DNA of 35,650 nucleotides from Anaerolineaceae bacterium (GTDB lineage: Bacteria; Chloroflexota; Anaerolineae; Anaerolineales; Anaerolineaceae). A program made the position numbers and the translations under genes. This document shows, piece after piece, positions 7,800 to 15,590 of this stretch. The stretch lies in the NCBI GenBank assembly GCA_003524305.1, contig DQHW01000002.1, positions 63,080 through 98,729 on the forward strand, read 5' to 3'. Position 1 is the first letter of the stretch. The number at the start of each line of letters is the position of its first letter. A model generated the notes under the pieces. It did no database searches, was not told the DNA's origin, and saw only the letters and a program-made list of their open reading frames with translations.

Positions 7800-8963
7800 T
7801 TACGCTACTGATTCCACAAAGGGTTGACCATGACCCAAGACGCTATCAATTACGGGCATCCAGGTGCTTATGGCAATCTGCTGAGGACATTTGGAGAGGC
7901 ATTCGTCGCATTGAATGCACTCTGAGGCTTTTTCTGGATCAGATATCCACATTTTGTAATCCATGCGGCTGTCGTTTATGTCATTGTACATGGCCGCGTT
8001 ATTGTATGACTCAAAGTTGCGCGGAATGTTGACCCCGTTCGGACAGGGCAGGCAGTATTCACAGGCTGTGCAGGGGATCGGACTGCGGGCGGTCAATTCT
8101 TTATTGACCTTTTCAACCAATTCCAGTTCTTGCGTGGTAAGCAATCCAATACTCGAAGCGGCCGCGGAGGCCGTGTTTTCTTTAACCTGGTCGAGAGTGC
8201 TCATACCGCTCAACACAACAGAGACTTCAGGTTGATTCCAGAGCCATTGCAAGGCCCAATCAGCAGGCTTACGTTTGATATCCGCGGATTCCCACAGCGG
8301 ACGGGCGGCAGGAATATCTGCGGCTAGTTTGCCGCCGCGCAGGGGTTCCATAATAACCACAGCCAGACCCTTTGAAGCTGCATACTGCAATCCCTCTTTG
8401 CCAGCCTGAAAATTAGTATCCATGAAGTTATATTGGATCTGGCAGAAGGTCCATTTATTGTAGCCATCCACAATCTGTTTAAAAGTTTCAAGTTTGTCAT
8501 GGAAGGAAAAGCCAAGGTGGCGGATGCGTCCGTCGGCGAGGGCCTTTTCGGCTTCCTTGATTAATTGCAAATCCAGGATTTTGTTCCAGGACCACTTGTT
8601 TAAGGCATGTAGCAAATAAAAATCAATGTGATCTGTTTGTAAACGTTCAAGCTGTTCATTGAGCATTCGGTCAAAATCACTGGTTGTTTTTACCATCCAG
8701 ATGGGCAGTTTGGTTGCAATTTTGATGCGCTCGCGGTAGCCGTCTTTCAAGGCAATGCCTACGGCACCTTCGCTTTTTTGATCGTGATAGACATAGGCTG
8801 TATCAAAATAGTTCACACCGTTATCAATGGCAAAACGGATCATTTCGGTGGTTTTCGCCTGGTCAATGTTATTGCTTTTCCCATCTACCACAGGCAGGCG
8901 CATGGCGCCAAAGCCAAGGGCAGAGACTTTCCAATCCAGTTTTCCAAATTGTCTATATTGCAT
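7800..8963 (-). CDS. Aldo/keto reductase with C-terminal dicluster 4Fe-4S domain
   Basis: A 387-residue fusion. Residues 1-290 form an aldo/keto reductase TIM barrel with the catalytic tetrad D54, Y59, K85 and H119. Residues 295-360 form a ferredoxin-like tail with C298, C301, C304, C307 and C349, C352, C355, C359, enough for two 4Fe-4S clusters. This combination is common in anaerobes, where the reductase probably exchanges electrons with ferredoxin. The substrate is unknown. SD GGAGG is about 9 bases before the ATG. It lies 32 bases after larC on the same strand and before a terminator, so it is likely the last gene of the lar operon. It is not lactate racemase: no LarA-type sequence is visible. 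Confidence 0.92.
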   Translation of the reverse strand: MQYRQFGKLDWKVSALGFGAMRLPVVDGKSNNIDQAKTTEMIRFAIDNGVNYFDTAYVYHDQKSEGAVGIALKDGYRERIKIATKLPIWMVKTTSDFDRMLNEQLERLQTDHIDFYLLHALNKWSWNKILDLQLIKEAEKALADGRIRHLGFSFHDKLETFKQIVDGYNKWTFCQIQYNFMDTNFQAGKEGLQYAASKGLAVVIMEPLRGGKLAADIPAARPLWESADIKRKPADWALQWLWNQPEVSVVLSGMSTLDQVKENTASAAASSIGLLTTQELELVEKVNKELTARSPIPCTACEYCLPCPNGVNIPRNFESYNNAAMYNDINDSRMDYKMWISDPEKASECIQCDECLSKCPQQIAISTWMPVIDSVLGHGQPFVESVA

Positions 8964-8995
8964 GTTTTTGTTCCTCCTAGATGGTCTATTAAAGC

Positions 8996-10159
8996 TTATT
9001 CTATTTTCAAGTGATGATTGACGGTTTGGTAAATCTCGAGCAGACTGACCTGGTTCTCTTTTGCCAGACGCACGCAGTCATCGTATTCAGGTGTAGCGTG
9101 AATCACTTTCCCATCCATAATTTTAGCCTTGATGGTGACCTTTCCAAAAGGTGTATCCAACTGGCGGAATTCGCGACTGGCTTCGTAACGGCCAATGGGC
9201 TGTACGCGCAATCCGAGGGTTGTGGTTTCGCGCAGAAGCAGTTCTGCAAGAGCGGCCTCATCCTTGCGCAGGGCGATCACACCCAGCAAAATCCCGGGAC
9301 GGTTCTTTTTCATGTGGATGGAGGTCATGAAGACATCACGTGCACCGGAGGCAAATAGTTTGTCCATGAGATAACCGAAGAACTGCGGATTCATGTCGTC
9401 GATGTTGGTTTCAAGCTGCACCATCTCGGTTTGTTCTGCTTCAGGAACCACACCGATCATCATACGCAGGATATTTGGCCATTCAAGGTCGCGTTTGCCA
9501 GCACCAATTCCGATATGGGTCATCACCAGATTGGGTCGTTTGAATTCGGCCAGGCAGCCCAAAATGGCAGCACCTGTGGGAGTGACGAGTTCCACCTCCG
9601 CCGAGGATGGGGTGAGGGGGGCGTTAATCAGGCGCAGCACTTCGAGGGTGGCCGGCGCCGGCAGCGGCAGCAATCCATGATCGCTGTTGATAGTGCCTGA
9701 ACCGTACGGCAGGGGTGAAGCATACAATTGTTCAATGCCCAAATAATCCAGTCCAATAGCGGCGCCCACGATATCCACGATTGAATCAAGGGCCCCGACT
9801 TCGTGAAAATGAACGTGATCCACCGGTTCGCCATGCACATGTGATTCCGCTTCGGCCAGGAGTTGGAAGATTTTTGAAGCCGTGATTTTCACTTTATCCG
9901 AGAGAGCGCTGGTGTTAATCATCTCCAGAATATCCGCAAGATGGCGGTGGTTGTGGCTGTGCGGAACGATGACTTCAAGGCTTGCGGCACGTAAGGCACC
10001 TTTATGTGTTTCGGTCAGTTTCAATTCCACTTTTTCGGGCAGATTTAGTTTGTCGATGTTTTGCTGTAAAACGTCGAGCGGCAAGCCGGCATCCAGCAGG
10101 GCGGCCAGGAACATATCGCCGCTGATGCCTGAGAAACAATCCGCATAGGCTATTTTCAT
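8996..10159 (-). CDS. larC: Nickel-pincer cofactor (NPN) nickel insertase LarC, single uninterrupted frame
   Basis: LarC inserts Ni into the pyridinium-dithiocarboxylate pincer cofactor, a CTP-dependent cyclometallation in characterised members. This 387-residue protein opens with the family signature MKIAYADCFSGISGDM. It has a His-rich nickel-handling stretch (HSHNHRH, about 86-92) and HVHFHEVGALDSIVD (about 117-131). In Lactobacillus the gene is split into larC1/larC2 and joined by a programmed frameshift; here one frame encodes the whole protein. The start overlaps the larE stop as ATGA (10159-10156), a translational-coupling arrangement. No LarA or other NPN enzyme is present in the window, so the client enzyme is encoded elsewhere. 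Confidence 0.93.
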   Translation of the reverse strand: MKIAYADCFSGISGDMFLAALLDAGLPLDVLQQNIDKLNLPEKVELKLTETHKGALRAASLEVIVPHSHNHRHLADILEMINTSALSDKVKITASKIFQLLAEAESHVHGEPVDHVHFHEVGALDSIVDIVGAAIGLDYLGIEQLYASPLPYGSGTINSDHGLLPLPAPATLEVLRLINAPLTPSSAEVELVTPTGAAILGCLAEFKRPNLVMTHIGIGAGKRDLEWPNILRMMIGVVPEAEQTEMVQLETNIDDMNPQFFGYLMDKLFASGARDVFMTSIHMKKNRPGILLGVIALRKDEAALAELLLRETTTLGLRVQPIGRYEASREFRQLDTPFGKVTIKAKIMDGKVIHATPEYDDCVRLAKENQVSLLEIYQTVNHHLKIE

Positions 10160-10989
10160 TTCAACACCTCATTTAAGCTTCCCCGGCGGTAGCCAGCCAG
10201 GTCGGCAGTAATATACTGAAAACCCAAAGTGGTAAAGAACTCCAAAATCTGTCGGCGGTGTGTAATGTATCCTTCAAATTGAGCGGGATCCACCTCCAGT
10301 TTAACCGTATCGCCGAGATGGCGTACACGGACGGCGTCAAAACCTAAATCACGCATGAACGCCTCACCTGAGCTTATCTGCAAAAGCCCTTCCCGGGTGA
10401 CCGGTGATCCGTATGGAAAACGGGTGGCAAAACACGGTGCACTTGGACGGTTCCAGATGGACAGCCCTAATCCTTTCAAAAGTTCTCGGATTTCGGTTTT
10501 AGTGAATCCTAAATCTAAAAGCGGACTTTGAATACCGAGTTCGAGCACGGCCTTGCGGCCTGGGCGGTAATCATCTTCGTCGTCAGCGTTGGTGCCTTCG
10601 ACCAGGGTCACAAAGCCTTCGTGTTTGCCATAATCAATTAGTTTTTCAAAGCGCCCTTTCTTACATATATAGCAGCGCTCCGGCGGGTTGGCCACGAAGC
10701 GAGGATTATCCAGGTCGTTATATTCGATTACCTGGTGAGGAAAACCAATTTGAGCAGCATGCGCCTTGGCGACTTCAATGCTCTCAGTGGATTCCACTGG
10801 TGAATGGATGGTCAAAGCCAGCATTCGGTTTCCGAGGGCGGCAAAGGCGGCGGCGCACAGCAGGGCGCTGTCTACTCCACCAGAAAAAGCGACCAGTACG
10901 GATCGTTGTTTTTCAAAATAATTCAACAGGAGGTTCCAGCGCGCAAGCAGGTCTTGCGGCAGGGTTAGTGCCTTTTCAGGAAGATTCAT
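10156..10989 (-). CDS. larE: NPN cofactor sulfur transferase LarE (PP-loop ATP pyrophosphatase)
   Basis: LarE adenylates the LarB product and transfers sulfur to it to form the pincer dithiocarboxylate. The PP-loop SGGVDS lies at about residues 36-41 from the ATG at 10989. The Cys in PSAPCFATRFPYG (C186) is at the position of the sacrificial sulfur-donor Cys of L. plantarum LarE. A CYIC pair lies earlier (C106, C109). No C-terminal Cys cluster is seen, so the 4Fe-4S version of LarE is less likely. A GTG at 10998 would add three residues and overlap the larB stop. Neither start has a clear SD; I prefer the ATG. Overlaps larC by four bases. Confidence 0.92.
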   Translation of the reverse strand: MNLPEKALTLPQDLLARWNLLLNYFEKQRSVLVAFSGGVDSALLCAAAFAALGNRMLALTIHSPVESTESIEVAKAHAAQIGFPHQVIEYNDLDNPRFVANPPERCYICKKGRFEKLIDYGKHEGFVTLVEGTNADDEDDYRPGRKAVLELGIQSPLLDLGFTKTEIRELLKGLGLSIWNRPSAPCFATRFPYGSPVTREGLLQISSGEAFMRDLGFDAVRVRHLGDTVKLEVDPAQFEGYITHRRQILEFFTTLGFQYITADLAGYRRGSLNEVLK

Positions 10990-10994
10990 GAGTC

Positions 10995-11747
10995 TCACTT
11001 AAGCTGATTGATTGAACTGGCAAGCACACCTGCGCCAAAACCGTTGTCGATATTGACCACACCCACACCTGTGGAGCAGGAATTAAGCATGGTGAGCAAG
11101 GCGGCAAGCCCGTTGAAACTGGCGCCGTATCCCACGCTGGTAGGGACGGCGATGACAGGCACCGAAACCAACCCGCCGATCACACTGGGCAGGGCGCCAT
11201 CCATGCCGGCGGCCACGATAATTACGCGAGCTTCCCAGAGCTGATCCACTTTATCAAGCAAACGGTGGATGCCTGCAACGCCAACATCATAGATGCGATC
11301 CACTTTATTGTTCATCAACTCGGCGGTCATGGCGGCTTCTTCGGCCACGGACATATCCGAGGTGCCGGCGGAGCACACCAGAATGCCCGGCTTTTTTTCT
11401 GTAGCGGTGGAACGATCAAGAATCATCAGCCTTGGAATTGGATGATAGATCATTTCTGGTATGGCAGACAGCACCACTTCAGCGGCGCTTTGATCGATCC
11501 GCGTAATCAACACTTTGTCGCTGCGTTCGGCTAATTTTTGGGCAATCAGAATCACCTGGCTGGGCGTTTTACCCTGGGCGAAGATCACCTCAGGAAAACC
11601 ATTGCGCATGTTGCGGTGATGATCGAGCATGGCGAAGTTATCCACGTTTTCGTAGGGCAGATGGCGCAATTTATCCATCGCGGCGTCCACGTCCATAGCG
11701 CCGGATTTGATTTGTTCCAGGAGGAGTTTAATAGATTCTGTCTGCAT
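10995..11747 (-). CDS. larB: NPN cofactor biosynthesis LarB (nicotinate adenine dinucleotide carboxylase/hydrolase, PurE-like)
   Basis: LarB carboxylates nicotinic acid adenine dinucleotide and releases AMP, the first step of NPN cofactor synthesis. The C-terminal half is PurE-like: AGTSDMSVAEEAAMTAE (from 127) and AAGMDGALPSVIGGLVSVPVIAVPTSVGYG, with the diagnostic SCSTGVGVVNIDNGFGAG. C224 corresponds to the Cys that bonds the pyridine ring in the L. plantarum enzyme. The 250-residue length is normal. It is the first gene of the lar operon; a -10 and a palindromic activator-like site lie upstream. SD is weak (AAAGAAAA). Confidence 0.93.
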   Translation of the reverse strand: MQTESIKLLLEQIKSGAMDVDAAMDKLRHLPYENVDNFAMLDHHRNMRNGFPEVIFAQGKTPSQVILIAQKLAERSDKVLITRIDQSAAEVVLSAIPEMIYHPIPRLMILDRSTATEKKPGILVCSAGTSDMSVAEEAAMTAELMNNKVDRIYDVGVAGIHRLLDKVDQLWEARVIIVAAGMDGALPSVIGGLVSVPVIAVPTSVGYGASFNGLAALLTMLNSCSTGVGVVNIDNGFGAGVLASSINQLK

Positions 11748-11773
11748 AATTTTCTTTGGTGAACAATGGATTG

Positions 11774-11818
11774 ATTATAGGAGTTTGAGTTAACTCCAGG
11801 CATAGTGACAAATGTCAC
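11774..11818 (-). promoter_or_regulatory. Candidate larB promoter with Crp/Fnr-like palindrome
   Basis: On the minus strand a TATAAT (11779-11774) precedes the larB ATG by about 26 bases; the -35 position is poor (TGCCTG). Directly upstream of it lies GTGACAAATGTCAC (11805-11818), a perfect palindrome with the GAC-N4-GTC core of Crp/Fnr-superfamily sites. It is centred about 42-45 bases before the predicted start, the usual place for an activator that compensates a weak -35. Both assignments rest on pattern alone. Confidence 0.42.
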
Positions 11819-11917
11819 CCTGGTATGGTGCAGTTTGTCATATGAATTGTTTATACAACAGAAAAATACAATTTTGGATCAAATGCTGGACAAAATGGTA
11901 AATTATGGCGAAGAGGG

Positions 11918-12005
11918 CTGCGGGGTTTGCGCCCTAGGAGCCATGGTTTTGTTGGAGAGGGCTGCGGTGTTAGCGCCCTCGGAGCCATGCTTTTGGCGGA
12001 GAGGG
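11918..12005 (-). repeat. Tandem 44-bp repeat starting in the tRNA-Ser 3' end (2 full units plus remnant)
   Basis: Read on the minus strand, unit A (12005-11962) begins with the last acceptor bases of the tRNA, CCCTCTCC plus GCCA. Unit B (11961-11918) begins CCCTCTCCAACA and is otherwise nearly identical. A third remnant, CCCTCTTCGCCA, starts at 11917. Unit length is exactly 44 both times. Each unit holds GAGGGC or AGGGC paired with the GCCCTC that opens the next unit, making tandem hairpins with 12-base loops downstream of the tRNA. They could terminate or process the transcript, or record repeated recombination at the tRNA 3' end. Confidence 0.8.
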
Positions 12006-12084
12006 TGGGATTTGAACCCACGGTGACCCGGAAGGCCACAACGGTTTTCGAGACCGCCCCATTCAGCCACTCTGGCACCTCTCC
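11994..12084 (-). tRNA. serU-like tRNA-Ser(CGA): tRNA-Ser, anticodon CGA, CCA encoded
   Basis: Acceptor arms GGAGAGG (12084-12078) and CCTCTCC (12004-11998) pair fully. The anticodon loop reads CTCGAAA, giving anticodon CGA for UCG codons. The extended variable arm typical of serine tRNAs is present (TGTGGCC...GGTCAC), and the T-loop is GGTTCAAATCC. Discriminator G and CCA are genomically encoded (11997-11994). It lies 26 bases after the stop of the beta-CASP nuclease gene on the same strand. Confidence 0.96.
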
Positions 12085-12110
12085 GAATGGCAAGATTATA
12101 ACCGAAAAAC

Positions 12111-13505
12111 TTAAATTTCCACTTCCTGTCGATAGATTGGATATTCGACCGGACCGATGCCTGCTTCTCTGAGTTTATCCTGGAAGACGTTGGCGGCTTC
12201 TGGTTCGCCGTGTACGAGAAAGATCTTTTTTACACGGCCTTTGACTGCGGCCGCGTATTGAAGCAAGAAATCCTGGCCGGCATGGGCAGAGAGACCATTG
12301 ATGGTGACCACCTCTGCGCGTAAGGCATATTCCTCGCCAAAAATTTTAATCTTGTGTTCTTTATCCACAAGGCGGCGTCCCAGGGTATTGGGTGCCTGCC
12401 AACCGACGATCAATACAGTATTCATTTTGTCTTCGATATTGTTCTTGAGATGGTGCAAAATACGTCCGGCTTCTGCCATTCCAGAAGCGGAAATGATTAC
12501 TGCAGAACCTCTCTTTTCGTTTAGCGCTTTGGATTCGTCCACCGTGCTGATGTAATGAAGTCCTTGGAAATCGAGGGCGGGGTGTTTTTCTTTGCGAATG
12601 AAATCGTTGGTTTCTTCATCAAAATATTCAGGATAACCTCTAAAGATTTTTGATGCTGCAACAGCGAGAGGACTATCCACGAAAATGGGCAATGAATTAA
12701 TCAATTTTTCAGAAGCCATCATATTGAGGAAATAAACAATCTCCTGGGTGCGGCCAACCGCAAATGCGGGGATGATGACCTTTCCGCCGCGTTTTACGGT
12801 TTTGATAACAATTGCCTTGAATTTCTCATAGGCGAAATCCACACTGTCGTGATTCTCGTCACCGTAAGTACATTCCATCAGAAGGTAGTCCACATCCGAT
12901 GGGAAGACAGGTTCAGGCAGCAGGGGTAAATCTTTGCGTCCAATGTCGCCAGAGAACCACAGGCTCTTGTGCTGCCCGTCCTCCTCCACATCAAGACGGA
13001 TGGCGGCGGAACCTAAAATATGACCCGCATTGAAGAAGCGTACAGTCACCCCGGGAATTGGTGAGAAAGCCTCTTCATATTTGACCGGATAATATTGTTC
13101 GATGGCTTTAAGTGCGTCTTTCAATGTGAAAAGTGGTTCGAGGGGAGGTTCACCATGTGATAAACGTTTGTAATTTACCCAGAGCGTATCTTGTTCCTGG
13201 ATGTGTGCAGCGTCTTGCAGCATAATGTCTCCCAAGGTGACGGTTGGCGGTGTGGCGTAAATCGGACCCGTGAAACCATTTTTAACCAGGTTGGGCAGGT
13301 TTCCGCTGTGATCAATATGAGCGTGAGAGAGGATGACTGCATCGATTGATTTGGGATCAAATTCAAAGTTTTGGTTCTTTAAGTAGTTCTCGGCGCGCTT
13401 GCCTTGAAACAGACCGCAATCCAGCAATATCTTGTGTCCATTGACTTCGATCAAGTGTCTTGAGCCGGTTACAGTTTGCGCTGCACCTTCAAAGGTTATT
13501 TTCAT
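12111..13505 (-). CDS. Metallo-beta-lactamase-fold, beta-CASP ribonuclease (CPSF/YSH1-like)
   Basis: A 464-residue RNA-processing nuclease of the beta-CASP branch. The zinc motif HAHIDH is at 61-66. Further motifs in order are LLMECTYGDENH, the beta-CASP phrase AVGRTQEIVYFLN, VDSPLAV, SASGMAEAGRI, INGLSAHAGQ and the terminal HGEPEAA. The order and length fit the short bacterial CPSF/Ysh1-like subgroup (endo/exonucleases related to RNase J but without its C-terminal domain). Its start overlaps the upstream RNase D-like gene by four bases (ATGA). The tRNA-Ser gene lies 26 bases downstream, so an RNA-maturation operon is suggested. Which RNA it cuts is not readable. Confidence 0.92.
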   Translation of the reverse strand: MKITFEGAAQTVTGSRHLIEVNGHKILLDCGLFQGKRAENYLKNQNFEFDPKSIDAVILSHAHIDHSGNLPNLVKNGFTGPIYATPPTVTLGDIMLQDAAHIQEQDTLWVNYKRLSHGEPPLEPLFTLKDALKAIEQYYPVKYEEAFSPIPGVTVRFFNAGHILGSAAIRLDVEEDGQHKSLWFSGDIGRKDLPLLPEPVFPSDVDYLLMECTYGDENHDSVDFAYEKFKAIVIKTVKRGGKVIIPAFAVGRTQEIVYFLNMMASEKLINSLPIFVDSPLAVAASKIFRGYPEYFDEETNDFIRKEKHPALDFQGLHYISTVDESKALNEKRGSAVIISASGMAEAGRILHHLKNNIEDKMNTVLIVGWQAPNTLGRRLVDKEHKIKIFGEEYALRAEVVTINGLSAHAGQDFLLQYAAAVKGRVKKIFLVHGEPEAANVFQDKLREAGIGPVEYPIYRQEVEI

Positions 13506-14644
13506 GAGATCTCCGTTTTCTTCAACTCTTTCAAGATAGACGCGCCAAATTTTTTATAGCGGATAGGTGAATTACACATGGCTGTTTTAAGTTCTGATTT
13601 TGTAGCAGGGTTGACCGATGCGATATGTTCCATCATTTCCCTTGGCAATACCACGTCAGATTCTACTTCAAGTTTTTTGGCTGCGTTTTTACGCCAGTTT
13701 TTGAGGCAATCAATCCTGGCCAAAAAAGCATCGTCAGGCCTTGGGTTTTTTGTGCGTGTGACCAGAGGGGCATTTTCACCCCTGCCAACGGCTTTTAACA
13801 GTCCGCTGCCGTGACGTTTGACCAGTTTTTCAGAAAAATGAGGCACCAGGCTTAGTTCATCGAGGGTGGCAGGGCGGTGAAGACTGACTTCTACCAGCAT
13901 GTCGTTGGAAAGAACTTTGAAATGTGGTAAATCGGCTTTTCTGGCCTGCTCATCACGGTAAGTACATAATTCTTTGAGAATGGTGACCTGGCGGGGATCG
14001 GCGTGACCTGAGCCTGCAAGCTTCCAATGAGCCTCCTGGTTATTGCCGTTGGAATGACCGGCGGCTTTGCATGCATTAACGAAATCTTCCTGGGCTAGAT
14101 CAAGCAATTCATGATTGGATAATTCCGATTCGAGCCTATCGCGTAGTTTAAATAAATAATATGTATCAAGGCGTGCATAATCGAGCATTTCAGGAGGCAG
14201 GGGACGCAACCCCCAATTGGCGCGTTGGTATTTTTTATCCAGATTGATATCGAAATAGTTTTGTAAAAGAGAACCCAATCCTACTTGTGGGGCACCCAGG
14301 ATGCGAGAGGCAATCATCGTGTCAAAAATATTGATAAACTTGAAGTGGTAATCCCTTTTAAGGCAGATCAGGTCGTATTCCGAGGCGTGAAAAATTTTTT
14401 CCTGTTTTGGGTTTTGAAAAAGGCTACCGAGCAAAGAGAGATCGCTAAATTCAAAAGGATCGAATACAAAATCGGTTTCGGGGGATGATATTTGAATCAG
14501 GCAGACTTTCTCTTGATAAGAAAAAAGGCTGTTTGATTCAGTATCAACAGCAATACGAGATTGTGAATCAAGGGCTTGGAAGGCTTCAGTCAAGCCTTGT
14601 GAAGTATTCACCCAAACAGCGGGTTTACAGGGTGCAATGTCCAT
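13502..14644 (-). CDS. rnd: Ribonuclease D-like 3'-5' exonuclease with HRDC domain
   Basis: A 380-residue DEDDy exonuclease that in E. coli trims tRNA 3' ends. Exo I is DTES (D34, E36), Exo II has D91 in HASEYD, and Exo III is YARLD (Y156, D160), numbered from the ATG at 14644. An HRDC-type helical domain follows (about 205-285: ILKELCTYRDEQARKADLP). The C-terminal about 90 residues resemble a second HRDC repeat. A TTG six bases upstream is possible but would precede the transcription start. A TATAAT (14656-14651) ends only six bases before the ATG and no SD is visible, so a leaderless mRNA is likely. Overlaps the beta-CASP gene by ATGA. Confidence 0.92.
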   Translation of the reverse strand: MDIAPCKPAVWVNTSQGLTEAFQALDSQSRIAVDTESNSLFSYQEKVCLIQISSPETDFVFDPFEFSDLSLLGSLFQNPKQEKIFHASEYDLICLKRDYHFKFINIFDTMIASRILGAPQVGLGSLLQNYFDINLDKKYQRANWGLRPLPPEMLDYARLDTYYLFKLRDRLESELSNHELLDLAQEDFVNACKAAGHSNGNNQEAHWKLAGSGHADPRQVTILKELCTYRDEQARKADLPHFKVLSNDMLVEVSLHRPATLDELSLVPHFSEKLVKRHGSGLLKAVGRGENAPLVTRTKNPRPDDAFLARIDCLKNWRKNAAKKLEVESDVVLPREMMEHIASVNPATKSELKTAMCNSPIRYKKFGASILKELKKTEIS

Positions 14645-14650
14645 GGGCAA

Positions 14651-14656
14651 ATTATA
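14651..14656 (-). promoter_or_regulatory. rnd: -10 element implying leaderless rnd transcript
   Basis: TATAAT on the minus strand is followed by six bases and then ATG, which puts the normal transcription start on or next to the A of the start codon. The -35 region has no good match. The divergent response-regulator promoter lies 55 bases away. Confidence 0.5.
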
Positions 14657-14710
14657 ACGCCTTGGTTGGGTTTCTTTGGATTGAGTTATCAGGATTGATG
14701 GTTTATTAAT

Positions 14711-14738
14711 ATGACAAAGTGTGCAATAATTAGATAAT
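14711..14738 (+). promoter_or_regulatory. Candidate promoter of the response regulator gene
   Basis: -35 ATGACA (14711-14716), 16-base spacer, -10 GATAAT (14733-14738). The SD GGAGG lies about 30 bases downstream of it. Confidence 0.5.
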
Positions 14739-14771
14739 TATTAGTAGCGTTTTTGAGCAAATGGAGGGAAA

Positions 14772-15449
14772 ATGAGTTCCAAAATTTTACTTATAGACGA
14801 TGATGATCGATTCGCGGGATTGGTCAAAAGGGCATTGTTAGCTGAAGGTTACCAGGTGGATATTGCTGAAGATGGATTGAGCGGGTTGGCACAATTCACC
14901 GAGAATTCACCTGACTTGGTTGTTCTAGATTGGATACTTCCGGGGATGGACGGTCTTGAGGTCTGCAGGCGAATTCGACAGGTCGGAACGCAGCCCATTC
15001 TAATGTTGACTGGCAAGGAATCCACCAAAGACAGGGTATTAGGGTTGGATGCCGGGGCAGATGATTACATGGTCAAACCATACGAGACTGAAGAGCTAAT
15101 GGCCCGAATCAGGGCTTTGCTGCGCAGAACTCAACTTGATCAGTCGATAATTTACACTTTTGGAGACTTGACCCTGGATACATCAACAAGACAGGCTTTA
15201 CGTAACGGGCGTGTGATCCATCTGACCGCAAAGGAATATGATCTGCTTGAAATCTTTATCCGCAATCCGCGCAAGGTGATGACGCGCGAAGTCATTTTTG
15301 ACCGTGTATGGGGTTATGATTTTGGCGGCGAGAGCAACGTGCTGGATGTTTATATCCGCTATTTGCGGCAAAAACTGGAATCCAACAAGGAGTCCAAGTT
15401 GATTTACACAGTCAGGGGTGTGGGATACGTGCTGAAGGAAAAGGAATAA
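14772..15449 (+). CDS. OmpR/PhoB-family response regulator, orphan
   Basis: A 225-residue two-domain regulator. The receiver domain (1-119) has the acidic pocket D9-D12, phosphoacceptor D53, T80 and K102. The C-terminal domain (about 130-223) is a winged-helix trans_reg_C with LTAKEYDLLEIFIRNPRKVMTREVIFDRVWG and the closing IYTVRGVGYVL. The SD GGAGG sits a few bases before the ATG. No histidine kinase is adjacent; the gene is monocistronic between its own promoter and a strong terminator. Its partner kinase and target genes cannot be read from here. Confidence 0.96.
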   Translation: MSSKILLIDDDDRFAGLVKRALLAEGYQVDIAEDGLSGLAQFTENSPDLVVLDWILPGMDGLEVCRRIRQVGTQPILMLTGKESTKDRVLGLDAGADDYMVKPYETEELMARIRALLRRTQLDQSIIYTFGDLTLDTSTRQALRNGRVIHLTAKEYDLLEIFIRNPRKVMTREVIFDRVWGYDFGGESNVLDVYIRYLRQKLESNKESKLIYTVRGVGYVLKEKE

Positions 15450-15457
15450 TAAATGGT

Positions 15458-15495
15458 AAAACTCCCGCAGACTTAAAGTCTGCGGGAGTTTTTTT
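15458..15495 (+). terminator. Strong intrinsic terminator after the response regulator
   Basis: Near-perfect arms AACTCCCGCAGACTT and complement (about 15460-15474 and 15476-15490), followed by a run of seven T. Starts 8 bases after the stop codon. Confidence 0.92.
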
Positions 15496-15553
15496 GTAGG
15501 GCAGTCCCCAGTGGTTTATTTGTGAAACCGTGGGGGTTTGTGTTTACCCCTAG

Positions 15554-15583
15554 AAACCGGGGATTCTTGAAAATCCCCGGTTT
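15554..15583 (-). terminator. Intrinsic terminator of the small membrane protein gene
   Basis: Perfect 12-base arms AAACCGGGGATT/AATCCCCGGTTT (15554-15565, 15572-15583) around a six-base loop. It lies eight bases beyond the stop of the minus-strand gene, with a T-rich 3' side in that direction. A weaker imperfect hairpin lies beside it at 15506-15537. Confidence 0.7.
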
Positions 15584-15590
15584 AATCAGG

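Noticed and set aside
7800..8963. Aldo/keto reductase as the lactate racemase of the lar operon
   Set aside because: It has an AKR tetrad and ferredoxin cysteines, not the LarA fold or its pincer-binding Lys region.
11913..11995. CRISPR array
   Set aside because: Repeats are directly abutting with no spacers and no cas genes are nearby; they are tandem copies of a tRNA-linked unit.
15506..15537. Second hairpin between the response regulator and the membrane protein
   Set aside because: Arms mismatch in the middle and both neighbouring genes already have stronger terminators.
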